Counted from the stretch's first letter, positions 40,301 to 55,300 are shown. The stretch is 64,000 nucleotides of DNA from Bathymodiolus brooksi (GCA_963680875.1 OY804575.1:103595505-103659504), one strand, 5' to 3'. A program made the numbers and translations. Notes: generated from the letters alone by a model not told the origin.

Positions 40301-43300
40301 TGTAAGAATATTTCCATAGAACATGGATCAGCCCCGTTTCCAGTTAATGCAAAAAGGGGCATAACTCCAGAATGGAAGAATAGGTAAAGGCCGAAATCAA
40401 ACTTTTTTTTTTGTAATTTGTTTATTTTTAAAGAAAAGCCGAGGCAGATACAAATACAAAAACATATGACATGTATATACAATTTTACATAGACAAAAAA
40501 CATTTAATTTATCAAAACAAACATTTTGCAACACTACACTGAAATTTCAAACACCAAGATCAATTTCAAATGGCAACCACTTTTTACAAATATATTCTCT
40601 TTGTGTAGAGGATAGGAAATTTATGGTTGTCTTTTCTATTTTAATGCAATATTTCAGGTATTTTAGACCACCATTAATACTAGGTTTATCACCCAAACAT
40701 CTACATTTGTATAAATAATACTTTAAAATCAAAATGACTTGATTTTTTGTGTTATCTGGATCTAAAGGATTCATAATACCCAATATAATATTAGGTGCAT
40801 TTATATACTGCATATTAAAACCACAATTTTTAAAAACATTTACTAATGAAAACCATTTTTTGTTTTTACTATAGGTGCATTCCCAAAACAGATGCAACAA
40901 ACTCTCTTTAGTTTCTGTACAGAAGGTGCATAGTTCTGTTTCTTTTAAGCCACATTTGAAAAGAAAAGAGTTTGTGGCAGTTATTCTATGGGAAAGTTTG
41001 AACTGAAAGTTTTGAAGTTTAGTATTTCTTGTAGTCCTAAAAGGGGAAGAACAAATATTCTGCCAATCATCTATTTGTACTCCTAGTTCCTGGACCCATT
41101 TATTTTGTGACCTATCAGGGCTTTCTTTTATGTTTTCTAAATACAATTTATAAAAATACTTGCATGGTTTTTTATCACTTATTATGGTCCTTGAATTTGT
41201 GTATAAATTCCAAATGATTTGCTTAAGGGAGACTTAAGTTATTGAGTGGAAACCAAATGTGGGACATACAGACATACATGGGTAAAACATAATGTACTCT
41301 GATGCCTAGCGACAGGAACGTAAATACCGGTGTATATATATATATATAAAACAAATTAATCAATTACAGTTGAACCTCATTGTTTCAAAGGTGAAGGGAT
41401 CTATCATTTTATTCAAAATAGCAGAGTATTTGAGTTGTCTTTGATAAATTAACCTACATGCTACTACCAACAAACAAATCTTAACTTGGAGCTATCAGAC
41501 GAAAGTATTCATCGTAGTTTGAGATAACGAAGATTAACAGTACTCACATTATAATCTAAAGGGCTTTTGTTCCAAAATGCTGGACTTCCTATCAGAATAT
41601 CATCAACGCCATCTACATTTACATCCAGTACAGTCACGCTTGATCCAAATCTCGACTGCATCTAGAAGTACAGAGGAAAACTAAAAATATTTTAGCATGT
41701 TACATATTAAGTTGCTGGTACAATAACTACATGTCTGAGTGGATACCCTATACTAAGAGACAGCCATCATAGTCAGGATAATAAATCTCGACTGCATATA
41801 GAAGTACAGGGGGAAAACTTTCTTGTCAATATTTTGTAGCATGTTAAAACAACATGTTTGAGTGGATACCGTATAATATACTAAGAGACAGCCGTCATAG
41901 TCAGGATAATATACTATTAATAACTTGCATTATGCGACCTTGATTTTAATATCCCTTCACAGTGCATTTCATATTAATTAAACCTGTATTTAACAACCTG
42001 TCTTATGTGACCCTATATCAATGTTCTTTTGGAAGGTCACATAAGATAGGTTTTTCTGTAGTTATTGATGTAGCATCAGTTTATCTTGCATGTGAAAAGT
42101 AAACTTGTAGTAACTCATAGTGAGTAATATCTTGTTAGGAGGAGCTTGTAGTAACTCATAGTGAGTAATATCTTGTTAGGAGGAGCTTGTAGTAACTCAG
42201 TGAGTAATATCTTGTTAGGAGGAGCTTGTAGTAGCTCAGTGAGTAATATCTTGTTAGGAGGAGCTTGTAGTAGCTCAGTGAATAATATCTTGTTAGGAGG
42301 AGCTTGTAGTAACTCATAGTAAGTAATATCTTGTTAGGAGGAGCTTGTAGTAACTCATAGTGAGTAATATCTTGTTAGGAGCTTGTAGTAACTCATAGTG
42401 AGTAATATCTTGTTAGGAGGAGCTTGTAGTAACTCAGTGAGTAATATCTTGTTAGGAGGAGCTTGTAGTAACTCAGTGAGTAATATCTTGTTAGGAGGAG
42501 CTTGTAGTAACTCATAGTAAGTAATATCTTGTTAGGAGGAGCTTGTAGTAACTCATAGTGAGTAATATCTTGTTAGGAGGAGCTTGTAGTAACTCATAGT
42601 GAGTAATATCTTGTTAGGAGGAGCTTGTTGTAACTCAGTGAGTAATATCTTGTTAGGAGGAGCTTGTAGTAGCTCAGTGAGTAATATCTTGTTAGGAGGA
42701 GCTTGTAGTAACTCATAGTAAGTAATATCTTGTTAGGAGGAGTAAATGTTGGTGACTATACTAACTTAAAAGTTTTCTGGTGCTATCCAAAATAGCTTTT
42801 TTAACTATAGACATCAGCCCATAGGCCGATTCCATCAAAACATTGATTTAGTGTCTGTAAATTTGTTCCCTTGGTCACACGACTTTGAACAACAAATAAC
42901 TATAGCTACAATCCAAGGTCACATGACATTAAACAATCCAATAATCAATCTATCATTATTTATATGATCCATTTCAGTAGTTTCTCTGTAAAACTAGTTT
43001 AATTCACTGAGTGCATAATTGATTAATGCTAAATAAGCAATTTTTCAGCTACATTTTTACTTTTATTTTTCGCTGAGTGATATTGTCAGTATCAACGATC
43101 TGACTATGGTATTGAAAATTATTAGTACATGTGAGGTCAAACATGTTATGACGTTGCCAATAAAAACAATAACCTTAGTTTTGAATGTCTTGACATACCT
43201 TATCAGAACCTCTACGATACTAGTGTTAGTGTCTGTCTCGACCTTCAAAAATGGTGTTATTCTATATGTATTTCAAACATATTTTACCTGATCTGGTCCA

Positions 43301-46300
43301 TCTATAAATGTTGTATTCAACAAATCCTGATCGTCCAAATTAATGTCTGCCGACCCATATAAACCAGACTTTGATTCTAAAATATATCTACATATGTAAG
43401 TATTTAGATCAATGAAATCTGTCCAGTATTTTGGAAGAAATTACCAGGAAAAACCTTTTTTATTTATTAAATAAGCATAATTCCCACATATTGTAAATCC
43501 CGGGGTCAAAATATCATATGTAAATTAACCCCGGGGTCAATTTACCATGGGGTTCAAAATATCATATGACACCGGTATATAAATTCTAGTCATTTTTAGT
43601 TTCCATTACATATATCCTTTTATAAAGTCACTTCGATCAATTTGATCACCCATCTTAACAGGCCAGATTTCAGATGTACTAAGATAGTAGAATAATAATA
43701 AAATATGTTGACTTTGAAGGGTTAAGGTTAGGGTTAGGGTTATGGTGTTTAATGCCACTTTCAACAATATTTCAGTTGTATCGTGGTGGTCAGTTTATTG
43801 GTGGAGGAAACTGGAGTACACCGGAGAAAAACCACAACATGTCACAGTTGGAAGTAGACAACATCGTGGTCATAGCAACTTGCACTGCCAATGACCTATA
43901 AATAATAAGAAATGTACAAATGGCTGCACAAAAATCATGCTCTCAATTATCTGGTACCTACATGTACATATACATGCATAGTAGTGACAAACAGAAAATC
44001 AACACTATAATATCCTAATGTCAATTACATAATTATGAAAAGGAAGTTTAAACAGTGATGGTCACTACATATATAAACAAACGATCAAAAACCTGCACAG
44101 ATTTGCTTCCACTCAAAATTACCACATACTATTACTATGAATGACAAAAAAAACATGGGCAATACAATAGCATGGTCAATGAATGCTTGTAGATAACTGA
44201 CTACTAGATAGGAAGGAAAAATCTGTTGGTTAAAGACCAATACTCTTAGGACAAAAAAAATCATAACTGATACTTTTAACAGATTTAATATCAATTAGTC
44301 ATGAACCTCCAAAGAAATTAATGGTCTTCATGGGAGACAAGAATAATTAGCTACATTGTTGTATTAGAAAACAGATTTTAGCATATTGATTATCCTTGAA
44401 ATAATAATTCTGCTACAAACATGCTGTCGAAGTAGTGGAGTATAGGTTTTATGGTTTATGGTGTTTTATGCCACTTTCAACAATATTTCAGTTATATCTT
44501 GGCGGTCAGCTTTATTGGTGTGATAGGCACTGACTGAACAGGTAGTTGTAAATCCAACTACCATACGATCACGACCACAACAGCCCCTAGTGGAGTATAT
44601 ATTTCTTCTTCTAATAAATACATAAATTGTTTGCCTTCAACATTTTAAAGATTATAGCCTAAAATAATGGAAACATTATCAAGAAATAAATATAAATAGG
44701 AAAAGATGAAAAATAATGTATATATACCACTTCCATAAATAATATACACTCTTCCTCTCTGCCAGTTGTTTATATGACTGTAACCAGGGGAACCCACAAT
44801 AATGTCTTTATTTCCATCATGATCAATATCACCTGAAGAAATTGACCTACAAAATATAAACAAAACACTCAGCAGAATTCTAATTAAAAAAATATGTCGC
44901 CATTACAAATTTCAAATGAACATGAGCCAACTTGTTTGTCTTAAGTTAACAATAAAATTGTCTTCTTTTAATAAAAGGGGCCGTCATGGTCGTGATCATA
45001 TGGTAGTTGCATTTACTACTACCTATGCAATCAGTGCCTATCACCACTAACGTTGTAAGTTCAAATCCAGCTCATGCTTGGTGTGCTTAAAACAACATTA
45101 TGTGATAAAGTTTGTTAGTGACTTGTGGCAGGTCTGTGGTTTTCACTGGGTACTCTGGTTTCCTTCATCAATAAAACTAACTGCCATGATATAACTGAAA
45201 CATTGTTGAGAGTGGCATTAAACACCATAGTCAATCCTTAACACAATATTAAATTTATTTATGTAAAATATATTTCTACCCAATACATACCAACCAAATC
45301 TAGCATATGATTCGTTGACCATGATTTTTCCTGATGGTATATCATTTTTAGCATCAGTTTTCTTGTCCGTGAAGGGTTTTTCCTTCAGTTTAATTAGGTC
45401 TTTCTTTTTCTTTATACGATTCTGGAAACGAATATAACATGCATTATAGTTCACTTGTTATTAGCTTATAGACCATAAACCACAAAGGTGGCGTAATGGT
45501 AATCGTGTGGTAGATCATAGGATTGAGACCTGGTCAGGTCAAAACAAAGATAATTAAATTGGTATATGCTGCTTCTCCGCTTTATCAGTATTAAGGAGTA
45601 AGAGCAAAGACTTGGCTCTGAATGAGTGGAGTGACATGTCTACCCCCTGTTTTTTCAGTGAGCTAGTGTGTTGGTCTAGTACAAAGTAGACATCATCATC
45701 ATATCATCCAATCTAACTTGTTACGTTTTACGTCATGAAATTGTTGAAAAATTGCTCATTTGGTGTTAAGTAAAGTTTCAGTGAAATTGTATAGCGTAAA
45801 TTTTTATAATCAAAGTTAGAAGAACACAATTCATTACGCCAAAATATTTTACAGTTTCAAGTATTTTTTTTTTAAAGAAAGAAAAAATAAGTTGCAATAT
45901 AATCCTGATACGTTAAATTGAAAACATATTTCGTAGCAGTTTATTCAGCCTCACTGACACTATTCAAAATTTTATGATAAAAATTGTCTTGTAGCAGGGA
46001 ACTTTTTTAAAGCATTTTTGTTGAAGTTGTCAGCTGGGCTCCCTAAAATAACAATTTTAGTAGCACAGCAACAATTATTAGACCCCAATAACCAAGGCCA
46101 CATTTTAATGGTCTTAAGGCTACTGGACCCACTGCTAAACTTAAAATTTATAATTGTGTAAATGGAGTAGCCCTGGGTGACAGGATTACTATTCTCCTAC
46201 ATTTTATTTTATAGTGCTTACCTGTAAGTTTTTTCCAGGTTGAATGTTGATTCCTCTAGATGTTCTTGTAACATCAAAATCTTTCTCAGTCAAGCCATGT

Positions 46301-49300
46301 TTGTTATATTTTACATAATGTCCATTCTTGACCTTGCCATCCTTGGCATGGTTCATTTTTGTAGTTTTATTACAGGTGACAAATACTGGGTTATATTCTA
46401 AGTTACAAGACCTTAAACACAGAAAAAAACTTGTAATATGTCAGTTATGTTCAGTCTTTGCCTTAATTTTTTTCACTTACTTGCCTGAAAGCCAAATTTA
46501 GAAAAATTTCTATTTATTCAAACAAATTCTTTCATAATTTTCGCTTGTCCGAATCTAGTTTTAGTTGTCCCGGGCTTCGGGCAAGTGGGTTAGCGTGTAG
46601 ACTGCATGTTTATAATTGATATGAGTATCATCTTAAAAGTCTTTAAGATCTTGAGTGCGGTAGATAGTGGGCTCGATCCCCGGTCGGCTCTAACCAAAAA
46701 CCATAAAAGAGGTATTTGCTGCTCTAAGCTAAGCATTGGATCAAAATTAGGATAATGAGTCAGAGTGGATTGACATGTGGACAGTTGTTTCAGTGAGCTA
46801 ACACAATAAAAAAATGCATCTAAGTGTGTTGTTCTAATACAAAGTGGACATCATCATCATCTCATTGAAATGTAACTTGTTCTTGTCATGATATACCTGA
46901 AAAATTGCTCACTTTGCACTAAACAACAATCACTCCCTCATTAATACATGTATTGAAACTGACTAAACAGACTATGACGTTATCATGTTGCCATTGCTGA
47001 AATTTCAGCCCATTCCAGTTTAATATAAAATGGGAAGAACTTAGAAAGGGGGTGGCCCCGAATAAAGTGTGGCTTGAAATGGCTCCAGTAAAGATTAATA
47101 TATATTATGACTAACGATACAAAACCTCATTTGACCTTTTTAAAGGTAAAATTAATAAATAAATGTTAGAGAATACTGAAAATCAAAAATGGACAATCCA
47201 GAAGAACTGGCATCATAGGGTACACAAGACAAAGACAAGCAAAACAAGAACACAACACAATATGTGTTGGACACCACTATATGCAAACAAACACAAATAT
47301 AACGTAAACTGGGAATAAAACAAATTACCCAGTTCCTTTTTCTAACATTGTTACAACATTATTCCAACTTCTCTGTGTCCATCCTACCATGTCATTTATT
47401 CCACCAAGGAAATAATTTTCCATTTCTTGTTGAAGAAATGGACTTCTGTCAACAACACCGGGATAAACCTGGATATAAAAAAAATATTTACACATAATAT
47501 CATTTTTTATTGGGGGAAAGGGGGGGGTGTGGGTAGTGGTGGTTGTCATTATGTTTCACAGTTTTGTCAAGATACATGTACAAAAAAATTAGCATAAAAG
47601 GCAATCCTTAATAAAATTTCTTTGTTTGGTATTACCGACCTACACTTTCAACTGGTGGGTCGGTAGGTATAAAGAAATATTATGAGACTGACATTGTTAT
47701 ACTTATATAATATACAGGAAAAACATTATCATGGAACACTTACATGTAAATATAAGAGAAATACATGTACTCACTTAACCAACAAACAACTAAAAAGGAA
47801 TGATGTGTACTACGTTATTGCCATTTATGTGTTGGATGATGTTGAACGTGAAGTGTTTCGATGTAGTGAAGATGGACTCTCTTCATCAACATTTACCTAC
47901 ACCACAAGACTACAATGTTTCATTTTAAACTACCCCTGGTAGTCATTTGTCTTTTACATATCTGTAGATCTATAGCAGTGTTTCAGGATTTTTACTGCAT
48001 AAAAATCAAAAACTTGGGAGTTATTCTCCTATTTACATGTATGTTACCCTTGTCAGACATATCCAGTCCTTTAGGGCTTGCTATATTGTTGATGGACAGG
48101 ACTAATAAATGCAGTGTCAGAGTTCGAATCCCACTCATGGCAAAGTTTATATGTACTTTATATATTATTATGAAATAAAGTTTGTCAGTGACTTGTGGCA
48201 GGTCGATGGTTTTCTCCAGTTATCTCTACCAATAAAACTGACCGCAACGATAGAACTGAAATATTGTTGAAAGTGGCGTTAAACACCATAACCCCTAACC
48301 AACATTGACAAATATTCTATTAGCCTTGTAAAGATGAACTGTAAGTAAGTTATCTTTATTTCCATATTGTATTAACATAAACATACCTCATCTTTACAAA
48401 TCATAACCCCAAAACTGAAATGTAAAATATGAAATTCAAAAAATATTGAATAAAACAGCAAAATTATGATGTTTAAGAAGTCTTTCTTATCGCCATTATA
48501 TAGCAAATATCTGCCTTATAAAATCATGATGTTTATTCATTCAATTAAAAAAAACCTTACAATGCAAGATAGTACTAGCAGGCAAAAATAAAACTGGGTC
48601 CCTATAGATTCGCCAATGGATTACGATATTTCTCCAGTCCATTCGAGATTTTCAAATTTTGAAGTTCGAGCAAGCTTTAGAATTTGAAAATTGATGTATT
48701 GAGAGTGGAGAAATATCGTAAACAGAAGGAGAAGTGGAGAAATATCGTAAACAGAAGGAGAATCTGTTTCTCCTATAACCAAAACGATAACAATATTTTT
48801 AAGTCGCTAATGACCATCAAAAGGAAATTGGCTGGAATTCTCATGAAGAAATTTACCAATCCGTTCCCACATAATAGAAAGCAAATTATGCTGCAGTAAC
48901 AACAGAAAATAGTACGGAAAAATTTAAACAGACAGTTCCTAGAATCCTGAAAGAAGTAGTTTCACAGTCTTGAATACTCCAGCACCAACTTCATGTCAAT
49001 AAATCTTACAGAATAGTGTATTATATTCAAATTTTCCTCACCTAAACAACCGTATCGGTGGCGTAATGGTTAGCGTACTCGTGTCGAGTGCGGTAGAACG
49101 TGAGTTCGAGCCCTGGTCTGGTCAAACCAGACTATTAAATGGGTATTTGTTGCTTCTCCACTAAGCACCCACCAATAAGGAGAAAGAGCAAAGGATGGTC
49201 GGCTTGGAATCAAAATGATGTGTCCAAGTGGAGCGACATGTCTACCCGCGGACTGTTGTTTCAGTTAGCTAGAACTATAAAAATCTAATTCAGCGTGCTG

Positions 49301-52300
49301 GTCTAGAACAAAGCGGACCTCATCATCATCTCATTGAAAATTAACTTGTTGTCGCCATGATATAGCTGAAAAATTGCTGAATTGGTGTTAAACAACAATC
49401 ACTCACTCACTCCTCACCTAAACATGAAAAATACACTATTGCATCAAACTAATATCACTATCTGAAAACTGATCGGAAAACAAAACATTAATTGTGTACA
49501 TGCACTAAATACAATCGATGCAATAGTAATGATGCAAGGTCCTCATTTAGCATTATAACAAATGGTAGCTTTACATTCAGGAAATTTTGAACAAGTAATT
49601 TTTGCTTTTGGACAACTAAAACTTAGAGCTACTAGTCCAAATAGAGGAAAACCATTTGCAGCCATTGGCTGTCGGCAATCCTCGTTAATTAAAAAAAGAA
49701 CTATATTTTTTAATTAGTCCAAATGGACAAGTTGGTGAAAATTGTTAAAATGTTGAGCCCTGTATGTACTGGTACATGGTCTATCATATTAAAATTAATA
49801 CTAGACAATATAATATATACCTTTCTAAAGCTATCAATGTAGAACATACTTCTATGTCAATCTTACTTATTTTAGTTGCTCCATATAATTCCTGGTATAT
49901 ATTAAACAAGTCATGTGTTGGAATATACCTGTAAAAATAAAGTAGAATTGTGTCATAATCCACGATCTTTATCAAAGTAATCCACGATCTTTGTCAAAGT
50001 AAAATTCTACAATTTTCGTTACAGTAATAATCCACAATCATCGTAATAGAAGTAATCCACAATTTCTGTCAAGAGTAGAGTTAGGGTTATGGTGTTTAAA
50101 GTAATATTACACCAGTTTTGGGTGGAGAAAATTTTTCCCTGAAAATTCAATTTGGAATACGGCGGTATCTTTACTAAGCTATTCATGCATGTTTCAAGTC
50201 GAAATATGTTCCCAACAACTAGAAATCTGCAAATCTGTGTGCATGCTTATTGTCCTCGCTATTGTTGTGGAGACTGATTAACTTTCGGTTGTTTTGTTCC
50301 GACGATTGCCAATCATGACCTCGTGAAGAAAAGTTAAACAAGCACACATTCCTGACAATGATTATTGAGGAATCTGTCTGTTTCATGTCGTGTGAACCAA
50401 TTTTTTTTTGCAATTATTCTTATGTGGTACACATGGAATATATATATATTTTTTTTTTCATCAACTGAACAGTGTGCATGAGCGATAATCTCCCCGAAAG
50501 AGTTCAAATCTTGGGTCACATGCATATCATTTGTATTACTGTACGGGAAAACATAATAATCTGCTGTCAAATATTTTGCGATTTGTTCTTAAAATCTGCT
50601 TTTGAGTGGATTTTTAATGTTATGCAGTTGATTTTAGTTAAAATTAAGTGAAAATATTTAATCCAAAAATTCCACGATATTTGCCTCTCACATTACTTTA
50701 ACTCCACTTTCAACAATATTTCAGTCATATCGGGGTGGTCAGTTTCTTTAGTGGTGATAAGCACTGATTGCACAGGTATTTGTAAATCCAACTCCCATAC
50801 GATCACAACCATGATGACCTCTTCTGCCAGGGGTAAAAATCCACCATCTCTTATAAGCATGTGAAACAGTAGTGAGTCTCAAAAAATGTACAGACAGAAA
50901 AAGATCATGCTTATTTTTGATTAAATGCATAAGCCAAATTATGCTGATTATGAAATCCAAGTTATTTACATCCATTGTCAATTCTAACCAATCAAAAATT
51001 GAATCTGCAAAAACAATAAGATATCCTTATCTACCTACATATAGTATCAGACATGATCTAAACTGTGAGAACAGCTGTAATCACAATGTCAAGGATAAAG
51101 ACGATGACAAACACCACATACTACGGAAACGACATCAGTACAAACTCTTGCATTTTGTCCAGCAAGAGTTTTCAGTATCTAATCATCAAAGTGGAAATTA
51201 TCCTAGATTTAGAAATAAAGATGCTCGATGAAGCATTACGTACCATTTATTAAGATCTACGACTAAATCAGCATCCAAGTCGACTGCACTAATAAATTCG
51301 CCCCCTGTGAAATAGAGCATGCATGTATATTACTTCCCACATGTAATATATTTTAATATAAATCAAACACCTGTCTATTCCGAACACAAAAGTTGGTCCC
51401 ATGGAGGTTCGGTTTAGACAGGTTTCACTGAATATGCAAACATTTTTCCTGTATTTGAATGGGTAACCTTCATTTTAACAAAATGGAATATACAGTAAAT
51501 GCATATCAGGATGTTTTCATACAAATTGAGACAATTTGTGACTTTTTTGTTGCGAAAATGATTTCTTTTATCGAAATTGGCCACACGTTCATCAATGATT
51601 TAATAAAAAAAAAAAAAACGTTTTCATATAATTTTTTTCTAATATTGTGACTGCATTTTTTTTATCAATGGTTTTACAATTTCAAAGCAAAAATCTTTTT
51701 ATTTTGTTAAAATGTTCTTGCAAGATTTCCTTTGAACTGCAGTTGAGCGAGTGATTATTGTTAAACGTCAAATGAGCAATCTTTCAGCTATATTACGGCA
51801 GAACAAGTTACATTCGATTGGAAGAGGATGATAACCACTTTGTATTAGACCAACATGCTTTATTGAATTTTTGTAGTGCTAGCTCACTGAAACAGCCTTA
51901 GCCAGGTAATCATCTTGCTGCATTTTGACAAATTATCCTGCTTCTGAGCGAGTGAGATCAAACAACTCATACAAGCCTATCACCAAAATGGCGTGGGTTC
52001 GCGGCCAGCTTTGTAGATTAAAAAAAGGGTGCATTCGACTCGCAGCCGCAAGTGATAAAGTTTACCAATTGCTTGCCCAGGGTCGGTGGTTCTCTCCGGG
52101 TACTCCGGGTTCCTCCACCACTAAAACTGGTCGCCATGATATAGCTGAAATATTGCTGAAAGTGGCGTTAAACACAAAATTCAAATTCAAATTCTTAGCC
52201 AAATAGTCTTTACTCTTTCCCCTTAATGTTGCATGTTTAGTAAGTAGAAAAGAAGAAAATACCAACTTCATAGGCATTCGCTTGACCTGACTGGGGCTCA

Positions 52301-55300
52301 ACGTTCACTTGACCTGACTGGGGCTCAACGTTCACTTGACCTGACTGGGACTCAACGTTCACTTGACCTGACTGGGGCTCAACGTTCACTTGACCTGATT
52401 GGGGCTCAACGTTCACTTGACCTGATTGGGGCTCAACGTTCGCTTGACCTGACTGGGGCTCAACGTTCGCTTGACCTGACTGGGGCTCAACGTTCGCTTG
52501 ACCTGATTGGGGCTCAACGTTCACTTGACCTGATTGGGGCTCAACGTTCACTTGACCTGACTGGGGCTCAACGTTCACTTGACCTGACTGGGGCTCAACG
52601 TTCACTTGACCTGATTGGGGCTCAACGTTCACTTGACCTGATTGGGGCTCAACGTTCACTTGACCTGATTGGGGCTCAACGTTCACTTGACCTGATTGGG
52701 GCTCAACGTTCACTTGACCTGACTGGGGCTCAACGTTCACTTGACCTGATTGGGGCTCAACGTTCACTTGACCTGATTGGGGCTCAACGTTCACTTGACC
52801 TGATTGGGGCTCAACGTTCACTTGACCTGACTGGGGCTCAACGTTCACTTGACCTGATTGGGGCTCAACGTTCACTTGACCTGATTGGGGCTCAACGTTC
52901 ACTTGACCTGATTGGGGCTCAACGTTCACTTGACCTGATTGGGGCTCAACGTTCACTTGACCTGATTGGGGCTCAACGTTCACTTGACCTGATTGGGGCT
53001 CAACGTTCACTTGACCTGATTGGGGCTCAACGTTCACTTGACCTGACTGGGGCTCAACGTTCACTTGACCCGATTGGGGCTCAACGTTCACTTGACCTGA
53101 TTGGAGCTCAACGTTCACTTGACCTGATTGGGGCTCAACATTCACTTGACCTGATTGGGGCTCAAGGTTCACTTGACCTGATTGGGGCTCAACGTTCACT
53201 TGACCTGATTGGGGCTCAACGTTCACTTGACCTGATTGGGGCTCAACGTTCACTTGACCTGACTGGGGCTCAACGTTCACTTGACCTGATTGGGGCTCAA
53301 CATTCACTTGACCTAATTGGGGCTCAACGTTCACTTGACCTGATTGGGGCTCAACGTTCACTTGACCTGACTGGGGCTCAACGTTCACTTGACCTGATTG
53401 GGGCTCAACGTTCACTTGACCTGACTGGGGCTCAACGTTCACTTGACCTGATTGGGGCTCAATGTTCACTTGACCTGACTGGGGCTCAACGTTCACTTGA
53501 CCTGACTGGGGCTCAACGTTCACTTGACCTGATCGGGGCTCAACGTTCACTTGACCTGACTGGGGCTCAACGTTCACTTGACCTGATTGGGGCTCAACGT
53601 TCACTTGACCTGATTGGGGCTCAACGTTCACTTGACCTGATTGGGGCTCAACGTTCACTTGACCTGATTGGGGCTCAACGTTCACTTGACCTGATTGGGG
53701 CTCAACGTTCACTTGACCTGATTGGGGCTCAACGTTCACTTGACCTGATTGGGGCTCAACGTTCACTTGACCTGATTGGGGCTGAACGTTCACTTGACCT
53801 GACTGGGGCTCAACGTTCACTTGACCTGATTGGGGCTCAACGTTCACTTGACCTGATTGGGGCTCAACGTTCACTTGACCTGATTGGGGCTCAACGTTCA
53901 CTTGACCTGACTGGGGCTCAACGTTCACTTGACCTGATTGGGGCTCAACGTTCACTTGACCTGATTGGGGCTCAACGTTCACTTGACCTGACTGGGGCTC
54001 AACGTTCACTTGACCTGACTGGGGCTCAACGTTCACTTGACCTGACTGGGGCTCAACGTTCACTTGACCTGACTGGGGCTCAACGTTCACTTGACCTGAC
54101 TGGGGCTCAACGTTCACTTGACCTGATTGGGGCTCAACGTTCACTTGACCTGACTGGGGCTCAACGTTCACTTGACCTGACTGGGGCTCAACGTTCACTT
54201 GACCTGACTGGGGCTCAACGTTCACTTGACCTGACTGGGGCTCAACGTTCACTTGACCTGATTGGGGCTCAACGTTCACTTGACCTGATTGAGGCTCAAC
54301 GTTCACTTGACCTGACTGGGGCTCAACGTTCACTTGACCTGATTGGGGCTCAACGTTCACTTGACCTGATTGGGGCTCAACGTTCACTTGACCTGATTGG
54401 GGCTCAACGTTCACTTGACCTGATTGGGGCTCAACGTTCACTTGACCTGATTGGGGCTCAACGTTCACTTGACCTGATTGGGGCTCAACGTTCACTTGAC
54501 CTGACTTGGGCTCAACGTTCCCTTGACCTGATTGGGGCTCAACGTTCACTTGACCTGATTGGGGCTCAACGTTCACTTGACCTGATTGGGGCTCAACGTT
54601 CACTTGACCTGACTGGGGCTCAACGTTCACTTGACCTGATTGGGGCTCAACGTTCACTTGACCTGATTGGGGCTCAACGTTCACTTGACCTGATTGGGGC
54701 TCAACGTTCACTTGACCTGATTGGGGCTCAACGTTCACTTGACCTGACTGGGGCTCAACGTTCACTTGACCTGATTGGGGCTCAACGTTCACTTGACCTG
54801 ATTGGGGCTCAACGTTCACTTGACCTGATTGGGGCTCAACGTTCACTTGACCTGACTGGGGCTCAATGTTCACTTGACCTGACTGGGGCTCAACGTTCAC
54901 TTGACCTGACTGGGGCTCAACGTTCACTTGACCTGATTGGGGCTCAACGTTCACTTGACCTGACTGGGGCTCAACGTTCGCTTGACCTGACTGGGGCTCA
55001 ACGTTCACTTGACCTGATTGGGGTTCAACGTTCACTTGACCTGACTGGGGTTCAACGTTCACTTGACCTGACTGGGGGTCAAACCAATGATCTACTGTAC
55101 TTGGGACAAGCAAGCAAACCATTACACCACCGATGTAGTGCTTTAAAAAAGAATGTAGTATATACCCTTTTTTACATTGTATACTGTCACTTCATCCATA
55201 ATCATCACAAACAAATTTATATTGTTTTCTAAGACACCACAAAACAAATAGGAAATTCAATGGATTTTAAAAACCAAATATAGATTGGTATGTTATGATC

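Larger units (their letters stand above)
51744..55135 (-). mobile_element. SINE family B, expanded by an internal array
   Basis: 3' half at 51,744-51,950 and 52,197-52,275; tRNA-like head at 55,080-55,135 (minus: catcggtggtgtaatggtttgcttgcttgtcc...ggtttgacccc). The 27-bp array lies between head and body. A piece of another SINE (51,951-52,196) is nested inside the body. Confidence 0.8.

Noticed and set aside
43721..43745. Interstitial telomere repeat
   Set aside because: Only about three units and directly attached to a SINE 3' end; explained by the SINE tail.
49052..49130. Possible tRNA gene
   Set aside because: A- and B-box-like motifs are present but no acceptor-stem pairing; the following sequence matches other SINE copies, so it is a SINE head.
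50872..51231. 119-codon plus-strand frame
   Set aside because: No recognisable motif; runs up to the opposite-strand exon 5 and has composition of AT-rich intron.
52237..55122. A 961-codon minus-strand open frame of VEPQSGQVN repeats
   Set aside because: The unit is 27 bp, so any stop-free frame stays open. The frame starts inside the tRNA-like head of a SINE, and apart from one spreading C/T site most private variants change the amino acid. No flanking splice or promoter evidence.
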